Shown here: one piece after another, positions 8,560 through 17,339 of the stretch
Position numbering within the stretch: the first letter of the stretch is position 1
Layout: each line of letters begins with the position of its first letter
Source of the DNA: Prosthecochloris sp.
GTDB lineage: Bacteria; Bacteroidota; Chlorobiia; Chlorobiales; Chlorobiaceae
DNA: 64,000 nucleotides
Assembly: GCA_015482705.2 (NCBI GenBank)
Contig: JADMLA020000021.1
Span: 1-64,000, forward strand
Direction of reading: 5' to 3'
The notes under the pieces: generated by a model
Told to the model about the DNA's origin: nothing
The model's database searches: none
The model's input: the letters and a program-made list of their open reading frames with translations, nothing else
Made by a program: the position numbers and the translations under genes

Positions 8560-8853
8560 TTAACTCCTGCTTCGACCATATTCAGGGCGTCTTCGCTGAT
8601 GTTTGATCACCGTGACTCGAATCGTATCGGATTCCAACACGCAGAAATATATAATGTAGGGAAAGCGCCTCATCAATGATCGTCTTATATCACCTTCGAC
8701 AATCATCCAACGGGTAGGCATGGCAGCAATTCTCAGTACCTGCTTTTCGAATTCATCGAGGAAAGCACTTCCCAACTCTTTGGAGCAGGCATTATAATAC
8801 TTGACTATCTCACGTAACTCAATCTCGATTGCCGGATGATACTCTACTCTCAT
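8560..8853 (-). CDS. RelE/ParE-family toxin
   Basis: 97 residues, full length for the family. It opens with VEYHPAIEIELREIVKYY, the antiparallel strand-helix start of ParE/RelE, and continues with FPYIIYFCVLESDTIRVTVIKHQRRRPEYG, the strand-strand ending with the basic residues that carry toxicity in this fold. ParE members poison DNA gyrase and RelE members cut mRNA on the ribosome; the sequence does not tell which. The ATG overlaps the stop of the upstream antitoxin by 4 bases (ATGA). Confidence 0.88.
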   Translation of the reverse strand: MRVEYHPAIEIELREIVKYYNACSKELGSAFLDEFEKQVLRIAAMPTRWMIVEGDIRRSLMRRFPYIIYFCVLESDTIRVTVIKHQRRRPEYGRSRS

Positions 8854-9074
8854 TTCCGCAGCCGATCCATCAGTTCTTTATGTGACAGCGGTACAGCTTT
8901 CCCTTGTGCGATTTCTTTTTCACGCTGCTTCGCCAAGGCCAGGGCTTCTTTTTCCGACATTTCATTCGGAATAAAATAGGGGTCCTCGAGACTTTCCCAT
9001 ATAGCTTCTGCAAGGACTGCTCTCTCTCTTGGATTCAACCGCAATGCTTCACTTGCTATTTTATCAAGATTCAT
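8850..9074 (-). CDS. Addiction-module antitoxin (TIGR02574 type)
   Basis: 74 residues when started at the ATG at 9072-9074, which has AGGAGGAGG just upstream; an earlier in-frame start at 9098 lacks such a site. The sequence MNLDKIASEALRLNPRERAV followed by LAEAIWESL is the conserved N-terminal pattern of the small antitoxins that precede ParE/RelE toxins (LP..R..LAE.L..SL). The charged C-terminal half (EKEALALAKQREKEI) is the likely toxin-binding helix. It overlaps the toxin by ATGA, so synthesis is coupled with antitoxin first. Confidence 0.88.
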   Translation of the reverse strand: MNLDKIASEALRLNPRERAVLAEAIWESLEDPYFIPNEMSEKEALALAKQREKEIAQGKAVPLSHKELMDRLRK

Positions 9075-9162
9075 AAACCTCCTCCTGTTTAACATCATCG
9101 GCTCTTTAATACCGGTTTACCCATAAGCCTAAAAAAAAATATAATTTGTTTTCGTGTACTCC

Positions 9163-9213
9163 TCAAAAAACACATACTAGGGACATACCAGGGGACGTTG
9201 TAAATAATTTGCA
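9163..9213 (+). repeat. GGGGAC-type repeat, copy 2 (long form)
   Basis: TCAAAAAACAC, then an insert ATACTAGGGACATACC absent from copy 1, then the same 24-base block (9190-9213) found at 7695-7718. The doubled (A)GGGAC words, 'CTAGGGACATACCAGGGGAC', resemble the tandem boxes beside REP-associated tyrosine transposases. Same orientation as copy 1, 1.5 kb away. Confidence 0.75.
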
Positions 9214-9284
9214 TTTTTTTAGCGCAAAAAAACATCGGTCTCAGTCAAACCTCCTGGTCGATGAAGAAAGCTGTTTGGCAGTGT

Positions 9285-11294
9285 TTAAAACCTCAAAGCA
9301 CAGCCCAGGTGATACGATGCAGGGGCGCTGGTGTCCCGCCTATCGTTACCGCTGCCGTAAGCATCACGATCGTCGTACCATGTTTTCGCATATCGGGCGG
9401 TCAGCTCGAAATTCTTCCAGAGATCATAGGATAGCAGCGCGAAGAATGCCTCTCCTTTACCATAGTACGATTTCAGGGTAAAGACGAGCGGCAGGTCATC
9501 TTCGTAGACATAGATCGCAGAGTCGTAATCATCTGTTTCAAAACGGGTATACCTCGCTTTGAAAGCAAGAGGTCCTTTTTTCAGGACTGCTTGCTGGTAG
9601 AGTAACCAGCCATCAGAGTTTTCATCACCGGCAGGATACTCTCCTTCGACAAACTTGATCTCTCCCCTTGTCCTGAGCGTCAGGTTACGAGATACTTTTC
9701 CGATCAGGTCAAGACGGGCTTTGTTCGATGTGAACGGAACCGGCTGATAATACTCGAGTCCCGTCCCGTCAAAAAGTTTTTTGGCCTCTTCTTTGTACTG
9801 GTTCTGGAGGAGCAATTCCGTCGTGAAAACCGGCGACTGCTTCCAGGTCAGAAACAGCTTCGATTCATCACCTGTCGATGGCAACCTGTAGCGACTGCTG
9901 AGTTCGGGAAACCTGAAGATATCGTAGTAAGCCCCTACATGCAGGTTTTTCAGTATATCAGCTTCGAGTCCGATATAATACCCTTCTTCGTTCGCTGCAT
10001 CGTCGGCACGTTCGGCAAACGCACCGGCAAAAGGTGAGAAAAAAGCATCGTGATAGTCTCTCACCGCCAGTACGGTCCGAATACCTGATGTTATAGGGTA
10101 GTCTACACCACCGATCCAGGAAACATTTCCATCCTTTCCCGTCATCGCCGCTTCAGCAAAAACGTTGACCTTTCCTATCAGTACATCCGCTTCGATGCTT
10201 CCCATATCCTCCCATCCCGTGTTACCACCTGTTGCTTCAAGCGGAACGGAATAGTCGTACCGAGCCCATGTCCCGCCGACTTTGCCGAAGGTTTCCCCTG
10301 AACGAAAGGTATAGAGCAGGTTCATACCCAGGACTTTCTCCGTCACATTATCCCAGTGGTCGATTTCGCTGTCCGTTCGGTGATACCCCGATGTTCGAAT
10401 TGTCGTCACCACTCCGTCCTTTATCGTAGCATCGACTTCATTGCTGGAATAAAAGGTCGTAAGTCTGAACGGCTTGAGATCGAACGATACCGCTGTTCCC
10501 TGCATAAACCCGTTCTCTGCACTTGAAGCATAGGCCTTCAGTCGGCGTCCTGACAGTTTTACCCCGAGAGGATCGACTCCTTTTGAAAAATACCTACTCT
10601 GGCCGAACAGCAATCCCTGACCTATCGCAACGGTGTAGTTTCCAACGATAAACTGCTCTACCGCTCCTGAACCGTTATAAACCATGCTGAGAGAGGTAAA
10701 ATCATCGATCTCCGGTTCTCCGACATCTTTCTCCATAACCCCGTTGAGGGTTATCTCGTCATAGGTGACAGACAGCCGGTTATAGAGTTTATAATTATCA
10801 CCCCTGTATTTTCCAGCAGCTATTCCCTGCCTTTCCGGGATTTCACTGAAATACCTGCTGTACCAGACACCGCTTATCCCGGCTTTTTCTTCCCGTGCTT
10901 TCATCGTTACCGGTGTGAACGAAAGGTATGGTGCAATCCGTCTTGCCATATCTGTCCCTAGAACTTCGTCAAGCTGTTCCGCCGCTGTCAATTGCCCGTT
11001 CTCTTCACGAAAAAGTATAATGCTTCGGGCATCATCTGGCGTAAGAAAAGGTATCAGGAGAAGATCTTCAGCAGTTGCCGTATTGACAGGAATCTTCTGT
11101 TTTTTCAGTTTCTCGAGCTCGTAAAGAAGCTGCTCGATATCGCCGGGCATATCACTTTGATCAAAAAGGGCCTGAATATCGTCTTCGGCAAACACAGAAG
11201 CAGGTAAAAAGTGGGGTATACTGCAAAAAACAATAAAAAAAAGCGCGGCAACTACATGATGCCGCGAAAGAAAAGAAGATAAACTCATAACCAA
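9285..11294 (-). CDS. Outer-membrane beta-barrel protein with N-terminal helix-hairpin-helix domain
   Basis: 669 residues. A signal peptide with a hydrophobic core (about 12-32, ending ASVFA) is followed by a ComEA-like helix-hairpin-helix unit (about 70-130: IPVNTATAEDLLLIPFLTPD, where N-x-A-x2-E/D-L is the typical start). The remaining 500 residues alternate hydrophobic and polar residues with many aromatic Tyr/Phe, as in a beta-barrel, and end in ...LGCALRF, the C-terminal Phe recognised by the BAM machinery. The function is unknown; HhH-barrel fusions occur in Bacteroidota/Chlorobiota and a role in DNA binding at the surface has not been shown. It stands alone, on the same strand as rluB upstream (26-base gap). 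Confidence 0.75.
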   Translation of the reverse strand: MVMSLSSFLSRHHVVAALFFIVFCSIPHFLPASVFAEDDIQALFDQSDMPGDIEQLLYELEKLKKQKIPVNTATAEDLLLIPFLTPDDARSIILFREENGQLTAAEQLDEVLGTDMARRIAPYLSFTPVTMKAREEKAGISGVWYSRYFSEIPERQGIAAGKYRGDNYKLYNRLSVTYDEITLNGVMEKDVGEPEIDDFTSLSMVYNGSGAVEQFIVGNYTVAIGQGLLFGQSRYFSKGVDPLGVKLSGRRLKAYASSAENGFMQGTAVSFDLKPFRLTTFYSSNEVDATIKDGVVTTIRTSGYHRTDSEIDHWDNVTEKVLGMNLLYTFRSGETFGKVGGTWARYDYSVPLEATGGNTGWEDMGSIEADVLIGKVNVFAEAAMTGKDGNVSWIGGVDYPITSGIRTVLAVRDYHDAFFSPFAGAFAERADDAANEEGYYIGLEADILKNLHVGAYYDIFRFPELSSRYRLPSTGDESKLFLTWKQSPVFTTELLLQNQYKEEAKKLFDGTGLEYYQPVPFTSNKARLDLIGKVSRNLTLRTRGEIKFVEGEYPAGDENSDGWLLYQQAVLKKGPLAFKARYTRFETDDYDSAIYVYEDDLPLVFTLKSYYGKGEAFFALLSYDLWKNFELTARYAKTWYDDRDAYGSGNDRRDTSAPASYHLGCALRF

Positions 11295-11320
11295 AGAAAT
11301 ACTTGTACATTAATAACCGT

Positions 11321-12085
11321 TCAAGGTGAAGCGCCTCCCTGCTTGAGCTGTTCGACTTCGCCGGAAGTCAGGTAACGCCACTCCCCTCTGCGAAGTTTTC
11401 CCGCCCGCAATCCTGCATAGGCTGTTCTGTCAAGCTTTTTCACCTCATAGCCCAGTGACCGGAACATCCTTCTGACCTGATGATTCTTGCCTTCATGCAA
11501 GGTTACCAAGACTTGCAAGCCTCCCTGAAGGATTTTCGCTTTGCACGGATTCGTTTTTTCTCCGGTATCTTTCAAACGCATCCCCCCGGTAAGTACAGGT
11601 AGTTGCTTTACCTGAAAGGGTACATCCAGTTCCGCCAGGTATTCCTTGTCCACACCCGATGAAGGATGCATCAGGCGATGCGCCAATTCACCGTCGTTGG
11701 TGAGGAGGAGCAATCCTGTAGTTTTTCTGTCCAGTCGACCGACCGGAAAGACTCGCTCCCTGACATCCACCAGGTCGAGAACCTTTTCACGGTTCTTCTC
11801 GTCCCGGTTTGTCGTGATATAATTTCTGGGCTTATTCAGCAAAATATACACTTTTTTTTCTTCAGGCAAAGCAAGAATCTTACCCCCGACAACAACTTCA
11901 TCCGTCCCAGGACGTACAGTGATTCCCGGAGTCCTCTCGATGCTACCGTTCACCATTACCTGCCCGCTTTCGACAAGCCTGTCGGCTGCACGCCTCGACG
12001 CTACCCCGCACAGTGCGAGGTATTTATTGATTCGTATCGCTGTGTTGGAATTCGTTTCGGAAGTGAGCGTATTATGTTTCTTCAT
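11321..12085 (-). CDS. rluB: RluB/RsuA-family rRNA pseudouridine synthase
   Basis: 254 residues from the ATG at 12083-12085 (MKKHNTLTSETNS...). An S4 RNA-binding domain (about 17-65: IRINKYLALCGVASRRAADR) precedes the synthase core, with the catalytic Asp in VGRLDRKTTGLLLLTNDGEL and the KEYLAEL and GKNHQVRRMF motifs. These enzymes isomerise a uridine in 23S (RluB, RluE) or 16S (RsuA) rRNA; length and S4 domain favour RluB. A longer frame extends upstream but merely lies under scpB. The start overlaps the scpB end by 14 bases, and the scpB-rluB order is a common conserved pair. Confidence 0.92.
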   Translation of the reverse strand: MKKHNTLTSETNSNTAIRINKYLALCGVASRRAADRLVESGQVMVNGSIERTPGITVRPGTDEVVVGGKILALPEEKKVYILLNKPRNYITTNRDEKNREKVLDLVDVRERVFPVGRLDRKTTGLLLLTNDGELAHRLMHPSSGVDKEYLAELDVPFQVKQLPVLTGGMRLKDTGEKTNPCKAKILQGGLQVLVTLHEGKNHQVRRMFRSLGYEVKKLDRTAYAGLRAGKLRRGEWRYLTSGEVEQLKQGGASP

Positions 12086-12671
12086 TAAACGTTGTTTCTT
12101 CTGATGACGCGAGGTAGTCCTGTATCTCCTTATCCTGAACAAGCTCCTTGATCTCCCTGAGTTTGGGAAGATCCTCGAGTGAGTGAAGACTGAAAAAATC
12201 CAGGAACTCCTTTGTTGTTCCGTATAAAAGAGGTTTTCCGGGAGTATCCGCTCTACCCCGAACATCGATAAAGCCACGCTCGAGTAGCTTGTTTACGGCA
12301 TAGTCGGGGCTGACGCCTCGAACCTGCTGAATTTCTCCTCTGGTAACCGGTTGCCGGTAGGCAATAACGGCAAGAACCTCAAGGGCGGACTGTGAAAGTT
12401 TTCTCTGGATCTTAGGAGCTAACATTTTCTTCAGAGTGGGCTCGAGTTCAGGGAGCGTCAAAAAACGGAACCCACCTCCTATACCGACAATCCTGAAACA
12501 CCTTCCTGCAGAGGCATAGCTTTCATTCAGCCTCTCGACACATGCTTCAATTTCAGCAGCAGAAAGTTTTTCTTCGAGTACCTGCCTGATGTCCTGTGGG
12601 GATATCGACTCCTCGGAGGCAAAGATCACCGCCTCTATCTTTTGTTCAGTGGAAGGATCTTTTTGCGGCAT
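12072..12671 (-). CDS. scpB: ScpB, segregation and condensation protein B
   Basis: 199 residues. Two winged-helix domains typical of the kleisin-associated ScpB family are visible: an N-terminal part (KIEAVIFASEESISPQDIRQ) and a second part with SALEVLAVIAYRQPVTRGEI followed by RGVSPDYAVNKLLERGFIDV, the most conserved ScpB signature. ScpB dimers bind ScpA and the SMC ATPase to condense and segregate the chromosome. scpA is not in the window. The gene overlaps rluB downstream and lies 50 bases downstream of hisA's stop, same strand. Confidence 0.95.
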   Translation of the reverse strand: MPQKDPSTEQKIEAVIFASEESISPQDIRQVLEEKLSAAEIEACVERLNESYASAGRCFRIVGIGGGFRFLTLPELEPTLKKMLAPKIQRKLSQSALEVLAVIAYRQPVTRGEIQQVRGVSPDYAVNKLLERGFIDVRGRADTPGKPLLYGTTKEFLDFFSLHSLEDLPKLREIKELVQDKEIQDYLASSEETTFNEET

Positions 12672-12721
12672 GTCGCTCCCGGTATGATTGCGTTCCCGAA
12701 GGCCTGTTGATTAACTACAGA

Positions 12722-13504
12722 TCAGGAACAACACTCTTTTTTCAAAGCTGATGAAAAGTTACGGTCGATGTCCATACCCTTCTCATAATTGTACCAGAGC
12801 TTCTGACATGGAAAATTGGTTTCGTAAAGGGCCTTGCCGATTATGACCGAGTCCACCCCGTATTGCTCGAGCTCACGCAGCTTTTTCAAGTCTTCGGAAT
12901 TTGTTACCCCACCCGATGCAGTAACCTTCATTCCCGCTTTCATTGCAAAACGCTTGGTGCTATCGAAGCCAACTCCCTGCATCATGCCGTCACAGGATAT
13001 GTCGGTGTAAATAATTCTCTTAACACCTCGTTTTTTCATTTCAAGAGCGAGCTCGTAATCTTTCATTCCGCTGCTCTCGGTCCACCCTTTGATTCTGGGA
13101 ACACCGTTTTGAGCATCGATACCCACCACAATCTGCGATGACGAGTACCTTTTGAGCAGCTCTTCGACAAGCTCAGGATTCGTTACAGCCGCTGATCCGA
13201 TTACGACCCTGCTGACACCGATTTCAAGGTATTGTGCAACTGTTTCAAAAGAACGGATCCCACCGCCAACCTGCACGGGTATATCGAGTGTCGTGACAAT
13301 CTCCTTAATCTTCTCGAAATTTACCGGCTTGCCGGTCAATGCTGCATCAAGATCGACGACATGGATCATTTTAGCGTTCTGCTTTCGCCATATAATCGCC
13401 ATGTCGCAAGGATTGTCAAGATAAATCTTCTTTTTGTCGAACTCCCCGCGGGTAAGTCTGACACATTTTCCTTCCTTTATATCTATAGCCGGAATAATCA
13501 ACAT
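12722..13504 (-). CDS. hisA: HisA, ProFAR isomerase
   Basis: 260 residues, a (beta/alpha)8 barrel. MLIIPAIDIKEGKCVRLTRG contains the catalytic Asp8 of the first strand, and the second phosphate-binding half holds the YTDISCDGMMQGVGFD segment with the matching Asp. IPVQVGGGIRS and VTASGGVTN are the two phosphate loops. HisA carries out the Amadori rearrangement of ProFAR to PRFAR in histidine synthesis. The C-terminus carries an extension after about residue 245 ending in CCS. It follows hisH by 99 bases on the same strand; the third histidine gene here, hisI, is 11 kb away. Confidence 0.96.
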   Translation of the reverse strand: MLIIPAIDIKEGKCVRLTRGEFDKKKIYLDNPCDMAIIWRKQNAKMIHVVDLDAALTGKPVNFEKIKEIVTTLDIPVQVGGGIRSFETVAQYLEIGVSRVVIGSAAVTNPELVEELLKRYSSSQIVVGIDAQNGVPRIKGWTESSGMKDYELALEMKKRGVKRIIYTDISCDGMMQGVGFDSTKRFAMKAGMKVTASGGVTNSEDLKKLRELEQYGVDSVIIGKALYETNFPCQKLWYNYEKGMDIDRNFSSALKKECCS

Positions 13505-13603
13505 ATTACTTCTCTCTGGACATTTACCAATTAGTACTATCTAAACCGGGCGCTTTTACGCCCCCTTTAGTCTTTATCATCGACGCCTGACAATCCGCTC
13601 AAT

Positions 13604-14209
13604 TTAGCATTTTGCGAAGTTTTCAAGCACTTTCAACCCTACATCTGAACTTTTTTCAGGATGAAACTGTAGAGCGAAAATACCATTTTTTTCTATGGCT
13701 GAACAAAAATTCTTTCCTGCGAACAAGGTCGTTGCCGCTATGTCTTCTTCATGTTCGGGCTCACAGTAATAGGAATGCACAAAATAGAAAAAAGAGTTGT
13801 CCGGTATGCCCTCGAACAAAACACTTTCTTTGCTGAAAGCCACCGAATTCCACCCTATCTGCGGAACCTTTTCGGTATCGCTCTTGAAACGAACAACTTT
13901 TCCCGGCACAAAATCAAGGCCTTTGTGCATCCCTCTCTCTTCACTCTGTGACAAAAACAACTGCATACCGAGACATATACCAAGCACCTTACGGCCTTTA
14001 TCGATATGCTCTGACAGTGCTTCGCTGAAACCCGAAGCGTTGAATGAACGTATCGCGTGGCCAAATGCACCAACACCGGGAACCAGCACTTTTTCATAGT
14101 TCACCAACAGTGATGCATCACTGCTCACTATTGTTTTCACTCCAAGATACTCGAATGCTTTCTGTACTGAACGCAGGTTCCCGGCGCCGTAGTCAGCAAT
14201 AAAAATCAT
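13604..14209 (-). CDS. hisH: HisH, glutamine amidotransferase subunit of IGP synthase
   Basis: 201 residues, class I glutamine amidotransferase. The nucleophile Cys is in GICLGMQLFL (about residue 79-88), and the catalytic His and Glu in LQFHPEKSS near the C-terminus; GAGNLRS at 9-15 and VPGVGAFG at 48-55 are HisH signatures. It makes ammonia from glutamine and passes it to HisF, which is not in the window. Same strand as hisA, 99 bases upstream of it; the gap contains a short GC stem (GGGCG/CGCCC) without a U-tract. Confidence 0.96.
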   Translation of the reverse strand: MIFIADYGAGNLRSVQKAFEYLGVKTIVSSDASLLVNYEKVLVPGVGAFGHAIRSFNASGFSEALSEHIDKGRKVLGICLGMQLFLSQSEERGMHKGLDFVPGKVVRFKSDTEKVPQIGWNSVAFSKESVLFEGIPDNSFFYFVHSYYCEPEHEEDIAATTLFAGKNFCSAIEKNGIFALQFHPEKSSDVGLKVLENFAKC

Positions 14210-14290
14210 AAATCATCATAACGTTACAACTGGACTGTAAAAAAACTTTCGCATCTATCCAACAAGAAAAATATGCGCTTTCACAAATGC

Positions 14291-17278
14291 TCAGCTGCAA
14301 CTGCACTGACATTTGTGCTCATACATCCCGATAGCCTTCAAGTGTTCGGCAAAGGCCCTTTCCCTGCTATCCGTCACAACGCTTTTGAGTACAGGCTCGA
14401 GACCCGACCTGCGCAATCGCTCTGCATGTTCAGGGCTTCTGATCATTGACAACTCCTCGATCTTATCTGCAAGCTGATTGCGCAAAGTATCGAGCGCAGC
14501 CAACGACTTCTCTCCAGCCAGCTCGGCAAGCAGGACATGGCAATCAAGCTCGTGATCTGACTTGGGAAGGACTGCTCGAACGATACCAAGATCACCGTCA
14601 CGATTGATCATCATGCCTTCGGTCCGTAAAGGATGAGGAAGCACAAAATATGCATCGGCATTTCCTTTTGAAGGGTTGACCTCGATCACTCTCTGGCCAT
14701 CCGTTGTTTCGATCTCCGTCCCGACAAGAAGCACAGTATCTGCGCTCAGCGATTCTCCTTTTTTCAAGTCCGTTGCCTGCAGTCGCTCCAGAAGTGCGAC
14801 ATTGGCCTCTCCCGTTTTTTTGCCGTATTCTCCCCGACGCTTCACCTCGGAGTCCGTATGTTCATCGAGAAGATAAAAAAGCTTTCCGTTGAAGCTTCTC
14901 GCAAGACATGCGGCTGCATAGGTTTGCTCTATGGTAAGCCTTGGTGATATCACAACAGCGAGTTCTCCTGCTGCTGCAAGAATCTCCTTTGCATCCTCCA
15001 CCGACGACTGATCTACCTGGCTCTCCTTACCGTCGAGAAGTTGATAGCCGAATCGTCCTTCTGCACAGATGACCGCATTGTTGACCGGATCTCCATCAAC
15101 ACTTGTCACCCTGACCACCCGCTCTTCTGCCGTAGCCACGTTCAGGCCGCACCCTCTACTGCACGAGGTACAGGTAGTCATGGTCTCCACTGCCACCCAC
15201 GGCCCAGCTTCTTTTCCGGTATTCGGTGCAAGCGCTCCCGTAGGACAGACATCGATGCACATACCGCATGCATCACAGCCGGTCAACTGCAGGGGATCAT
15301 CGAAATTAGGACCAACCCTCGTTCCAAAACCACGATCGATAAAACTCAATGCACCTATCCCCCTGACCTCGAGGCAGACCCTCACACAGCTTCCACAGGT
15401 AATGCATTTATCACCCTCGATTTTTATGAGTGGGTGGCGGGTGTCGTCGTTGTATTTTCTTTTTTCACCTGTAAAACGCTTCTCATCGGCACCATACTCG
15501 GTTGCATACTTTCTCAGATCACAATCAAAACGGGCATTACAACCGCATTCTATACAACGTGATGCCTCGGCCATTGCCTGTATCTCATCCAGACCTTTGT
15601 TGATAGCGTCCCATCCCCCGTCTTTCAACCGTTCTTCGGATGGAAAGACCGTATCCTCGACCCTTTTCTTGTGGGTGTAGCGGGGTGCGAAATCCTCCAT
15701 CTCCAGTTCTTCAATTCGGCCGAGAGAAATGGCGTACTCGTTTTTCAGCTCTACATCCGCACCTGCCAAATAGAGGTTGATCGCTTTTGCGGCGCGCTGC
15801 CCTTCTCCAACCGACCGTATAACCGTATTGGGACCAAATGCACAGTCACCTGCTGCAAAGACTCCTTCCCGAGTGGTTACGTTTGTGTTTTCATCGTAAA
15901 CGAAGGTGTTCCAGCGTGTCGTTTCCGGTTTTTCAGCGTCTTCCTGTATACACGATACATCAGGATCCTGACCGATCGCACTGATGATCAGATCGAATGG
16001 CAGATCTTCTTCAGATCCTTCGATCGGAACAGGACGTCGCCGCCCAGATTCGTCGGGATCTCCCAGTTTCATCGAAATTACCCGAAGATGAGACGCCCGG
16101 CCATCGCCATCGAGAACAACTTCGGTCGGCGCTGTCAGAAAACGGAATTCGACGCCTTCTTCCATGGTCTCTTCCTGCTCCATCGGTAATGCCGGCATTT
16201 CAGCCTGAGTCCGCCTGTACAGCAGTGTCACCTCCGCACCGAGACGGCGTGCTACACGGGCACAGTCCATCGCTGTATCACCACCTCCGATGACCGCTAC
16301 GTTCTTACCGACTTCGACAGGCTCTTTCAGCACAACCTTCCGTAGAAAATCAATCCCCCCGATTACTCCTTCGGCATCATCATTGGGCACTCTCATCGGT
16401 TTTGCCAGATGAGCACCGATAGCCAGCAAAACGGCATCGAAACCATCTTCTTTCAAACTGGCGATGGTAAAATCTTCACCGAGCTTTTTCCCGGTTTGCA
16501 CATCGACGCCAAGATCAAGAATCGCCTGAATCTCATTATCGAGCAGATCCCACGGTAACCGGAATCTGGGTATTCCATACCGTACCATCCCGCCCAGTTC
16601 CGGAAGGGCCTCGAAAAGCACAACAGCATGTCCCATCTGGCGCAGATAATATGCCGCACTCAACCCGGCAGGTCCGCCACCGACAATTGCGATGCGCTTT
16701 CCCGTGTCCGGAGCTGTTTCAGGCAAAAACGCCCCGTTCTGCAGCTCGTATTCCGCTGCAAAACGCTTCAGCGGATTGATCGATACCGGCTCGTCAACCA
16801 GCCCCCTGCGGCATTGCGATTCACAGGGGTGAGGGCAGATCCTGCCGCAAACAACCGGCAGTGGATTCGACTTTTTAATAAGCCTTACCGCCGCTTCGGG
16901 GTTGCCGTTGGCTATGTGGGCAATATATCCCTGAATATCGACATGTGCCGGGCAGGTAGCTTCACAAGGAGCGACACAATCGCCTACATGGTCGGAAAGC
17001 ATCAGCTCCAGAGCCATCTTTCTCGCTTTTGTGACTTTTTCACTGTCTGTCCGGATTACCATTCCCGGTGTGATCTGCGTACTGCAGGCAGGCAACAGCC
17101 CCCGCGCTTTTTCAACTTCCACCACACAGAGGAAACAGGAAGCGTATGGCTTCAACCGGTCATCGTGACAGAATGTCGGAATGTGAATGCCGTTGGCCTT
17201 TGCAACGGTAAGAATAGTATCTCCGGCAGAAGCTTGAACTTCTTTATCATTAAGGGTAACGGTAACGATCTCACTCAT
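14291..17278 (-). CDS. NuoG/GltD-hybrid iron-sulfur flavoprotein (StnC-like subunit with extra C-terminal domain)
   Basis: 995 residues. Domains in order: NuoG-type [2Fe-2S] ferredoxin (Cys37, 48, 51, 65); Cys-rich linker of the NuoG/GltD type (about 100-156); GltD/NfnB-like NAD(P)H-FAD oxidoreductase (GGGPAG at 200-205, GGGDTA at 331-336, second glycine site AAGDC at 475-479); a cysteine cluster at 575-586; two [4Fe-4S] ferredoxin motifs (about 625-679); and a truncated molybdopterin-oxidoreductase-like domain starting with a [4Fe-4S] motif (Cys703, 706, 710, 738). No H-cluster motifs are present. With the NuoF- and NuoE-like genes upstream it resembles an Stn-type transhydrogenase that couples NADH and ferredoxin to NADPH. 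The C-terminal extension is unlike a minimal StnC. Function is inferred, not proven; an alternative is an NAD-linked formate or hydrogenase-like complex missing its catalytic subunit. Confidence 0.75.
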   Translation of the reverse strand: MSEIVTVTLNDKEVQASAGDTILTVAKANGIHIPTFCHDDRLKPYASCFLCVVEVEKARGLLPACSTQITPGMVIRTDSEKVTKARKMALELMLSDHVGDCVAPCEATCPAHVDIQGYIAHIANGNPEAAVRLIKKSNPLPVVCGRICPHPCESQCRRGLVDEPVSINPLKRFAAEYELQNGAFLPETAPDTGKRIAIVGGGPAGLSAAYYLRQMGHAVVLFEALPELGGMVRYGIPRFRLPWDLLDNEIQAILDLGVDVQTGKKLGEDFTIASLKEDGFDAVLLAIGAHLAKPMRVPNDDAEGVIGGIDFLRKVVLKEPVEVGKNVAVIGGGDTAMDCARVARRLGAEVTLLYRRTQAEMPALPMEQEETMEEGVEFRFLTAPTEVVLDGDGRASHLRVISMKLGDPDESGRRRPVPIEGSEEDLPFDLIISAIGQDPDVSCIQEDAEKPETTRWNTFVYDENTNVTTREGVFAAGDCAFGPNTVIRSVGEGQRAAKAINLYLAGADVELKNEYAISLGRIEELEMEDFAPRYTHKKRVEDTVFPSEERLKDGGWDAINKGLDEIQAMAEASRCIECGCNARFDCDLRKYATEYGADEKRFTGEKRKYNDDTRHPLIKIEGDKCITCGSCVRVCLEVRGIGALSFIDRGFGTRVGPNFDDPLQLTGCDACGMCIDVCPTGALAPNTGKEAGPWVAVETMTTCTSCSRGCGLNVATAEERVVRVTSVDGDPVNNAVICAEGRFGYQLLDGKESQVDQSSVEDAKEILAAAGELAVVISPRLTIEQTYAAACLARSFNGKLFYLLDEHTDSEVKRRGEYGKKTGEANVALLERLQATDLKKGESLSADTVLLVGTEIETTDGQRVIEVNPSKGNADAYFVLPHPLRTEGMMINRDGDLGIVRAVLPKSDHELDCHVLLAELAGEKSLAALDTLRNQLADKIEELSMIRSPEHAERLRRSGLEPVLKSVVTDSRERAFAEHLKAIGMYEHKCQCSCS

Positions 17279-17339
17279 GATTAATCACCTTAATTGGTCG
17301 TTTCAGATAGCGTTTGTATATGCATTCAGGTTTCAGGTA

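Noticed and set aside
12086..12277. A longer rluB beginning at 12277.
   Set aside because: It lies under scpB and has no ribosome-binding site; the start at 12085 is supported by the S4 domain position.
13505..13603. GGGCG/CGCCC stem between hisH and hisA as a terminator.
   Set aside because: The stem is short and no U-tract follows, so it is mentioned but not called.
14291..17278. FeFe-hydrogenase catalytic subunit.
   Set aside because: None of the H-cluster motifs (TSCCP, PCxxKK) is present; the C-terminal clusters are ferredoxin- and MopB-like.
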